64,000 nt of DNA, taken from Alphaproteobacteria bacterium (lineage in GTDB: Bacteria > Pseudomonadota > Alphaproteobacteria > Caulobacterales > Caulobacteraceae). The stretch spans positions 1-64,000 of the forward strand of contig JAHKAM010000022.1 of assembly GCA_018826515.1 (NCBI GenBank), read 5' to 3'. Shown in pieces: positions 62,897 to 64,000 of the stretch (position 1 is the first letter of the stretch; every line of letters starts with the position of its first letter). The position numbers and the translations under genes are program-made. Below the pieces are notes generated by a model that worked only from the letters and a program-made list of their open reading frames with translations, was not told where the DNA came from and searched no databases.

Positions 62897-63808
62897 ATGA
62901 CAACTGTGATCGAAACCCGCGGTCTGACCAAGACGTACGGAACCGTCCGTGCCCTCGACGGGCTGGACCTGACCATTCCGCGCGGCGGGGTCTATGGCGT
63001 GCTGGGGCCGAACGGGGCCGGCAAGTCGACCCTGTTCCGCATCCTGCTGGGCCTGATCCGACCGACGGACGGCACGGCGACCATCATGAACGGGCCGGTC
63101 GGCGACATCGCCCACATGCGGCTGACGGGCTCGATGATCGAGACCCCGCGCTATCCGCCCTACATGACCGCGCGGCAGGTGCTGCGCTGGCTGGCGCTGG
63201 AACACGGCATCACAGGGACGGCCGACATTCCCTACTGGCTGGAGCGGGTCGGACTGTCCGAGGCGGCGGATCGCAGGGTCCGGGGCTTCTCCGTGGGCAT
63301 GATGCAGCGCCTGGGCGTCGCCGCGGCCCTGATCAGCAAGCCCGAGCTGATCATACTGGATGAGCCGACCAGCGGCATGGATCCCCCCGGCATCCAGGAG
63401 ATGCGGGCCCTGATCCGCAGCCTCGCCCATGACGACGGCCTGACCGTCGTGCTGGCCAGCCACCAGTTGCTGGAGGTCCAGCGCGTCTGCGACCGGGTGG
63501 CGATCCTGAACAAGGGCAAGCTGGTGCGCGAGGGCGCGGTGAGCGAACTGACCGCTGTCGGCGAGCGACTGCGCCTGGCGGTCGCGCAGCAGGCGCAGGT
63601 CCTCGAGGTGCTCGGCGCCAAGGGAACCGCCGAGGGCGACGGCGTCCTCGCGGACATCAAGCGGGACGAGGCCCCGGCCCTTATCCGGGCCCTGGCCGCC
63701 GCGGGCGTCGATATCCAGGAGGCGCGCTGGGTCGGGACCGACCTGGAGGCCATCTTCTTCACCGAGACGGGCGCCGTGCAGACGCCGGAGACGATCCATG
63801 CTGGTTGA
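62897..63808 (+). CDS. ABC transporter ATP-binding protein
   Basis: The 303-residue protein has Walker A GPNGAGKS (about 37-44), signature VRGFSVGMMQRLGVAAAL (FSVGM where LSGGQ is usual), Walker B LIILDEPTSGMDPPG, and the H-loop in LASHQLLEVQRVCDRV. The GLTKTYGTVRALDGL start and the C-terminal extension fit the CcmA/NatA-like export ATPases of the drug or bacitracin type (BcrA). It overlaps the following permease gene by 11 bases, which implies a joint operon. Confidence 0.92.
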   Translation: MTTVIETRGLTKTYGTVRALDGLDLTIPRGGVYGVLGPNGAGKSTLFRILLGLIRPTDGTATIMNGPVGDIAHMRLTGSMIETPRYPPYMTARQVLRWLALEHGITGTADIPYWLERVGLSEAADRRVRGFSVGMMQRLGVAAALISKPELIILDEPTSGMDPPGIQEMRALIRSLAHDDGLTVVLASHQLLEVQRVCDRVAILNKGKLVREGAVSELTAVGERLRLAVAQQAQVLEVLGAKGTAEGDGVLADIKRDEAPALIRALAAAGVDIQEARWVGTDLEAIFFTETGAVQTPETIHAG

Positions 63809-64000
63809 CGCCATCCGCGCCGAAGGCTTCCGCCTGTCGAAGAACCGAACGGCCCTGTTCTGGAGCCTGTTGTTCGTCCCGATCATCGCCCTCGCCATCG
63901 GGGCGGTGACCAATTTCGTGCTCAAGGGCAGCGAAACCAAAATCCTCGGCGACGAAAAGATGCCGCCCGAGCTGAAGGCGGCGCTGGGGCGCGGGACGCT
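63798..64000 (+). CDS. ABC transporter permease, N-terminal part
   Basis: The gene is cut by the window end; about 67 residues are visible. It begins MLVDAIRAEGFRLSKNRTAL, with TM1 in FWSLLFVPIIALAIGAVTNF, the layout of ABC-2-type permeases that partner BcrA/NatA-like ATPases. Its ATG lies inside the ATPase gene, 11 bases before that gene ends. It probably exports a lipid, peptide or drug; the substrate cannot be read from here. Confidence 0.82.
   Translation, partial: MLVDAIRAEGFRLSKNRTALFWSLLFVPIIALAIGAVTNFVLKGSETKILGDEKMPPELKAALGRGT

Overview
The window reads as a chromosomal segment of a high-GC alphaproteobacterium in the Caulobacterales, most likely Brevundimonas or a close relative. 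The pointers are a lipoprotein resembling the CC0125/CC1285 Caulobacter family, two DUF2336 proteins, an ATP12-type F1 assembly chaperone, an Hpt protein, CtrA-like boxes and GTG/TTG starts. I see no prophage, CRISPR array, rRNA operon or intact IS. The genus is inference.

Layout. 1-1180: 3' end of hemA, then an OmpW-type porin with a FixK/FNR-like box and a strong terminator. 1227-13433: one giant type V autotransporter gene of about 4,070 codons on the minus strand, containing seven 276-bp repeats in strict register. 13953-16791: AraC regulator and aldehyde dehydrogenase. 16893-23307: a plus-strand operon of fused 5-oxoprolinase, DUF969, DUF979 and DUF2891, which looks like a pyroglutamate uptake and degradation unit. 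23388-25703: tRNA-Thr(UGU), then feoB and feoA on the minus strand with an upstream dyad. 25793-32266: a cytochrome c lipoprotein, an RND efflux pump with its adaptor, a putative outer membrane protein and a class II aldolase-like protein. 32339-37909: a possible cell-cycle or envelope cluster (DUF2336, NAD kinase, Hpt, DUF2336, lytic transglycosylase, TonB-like) with three near-consensus CtrA boxes. 37910-42489: ThiO-like oxidase, GTP-dependent PEP carboxykinase with a perfect 18-bp palindromic operator, DUF938 protein and an RsuA-family pseudouridine synthase.

42798-44034: a glutaredoxin-MauE membrane fusion divergent from a MerR regulator, separated by a textbook MerR-type promoter with a 19-bp spacer. 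44092-46680: an accessory islet with a small GIY-YIG nuclease, a nested palindrome, a phosphatase-like gene broken by a REP-like element, and an AT-richer hypothetical gene. 46677-64000: mostly housekeeping genes (pccB, serine hydrolase, ATP12, HAD phosphatase, two RluA-family synthases, crcB, rarA, Do-type protease, phosphodiesterase, ABC exporter). Between them lie several families of palindromic repeats, and a small wHTH/membrane-protein pair has three matching operators.

Most interesting items: the 5-oxoproline operon with three DUF partners, the MerR-controlled glutaredoxin-MauE fusion, the GIY-YIG gene beside GTCATCCCGG-headed palindromes (one of which broke a neighbouring gene), the matched palindromes at the 3' ends of two pseudouridine synthase genes, and the modular giant autotransporter. 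Long open frames opposite real genes are common at this GC content and were not treated as genes.
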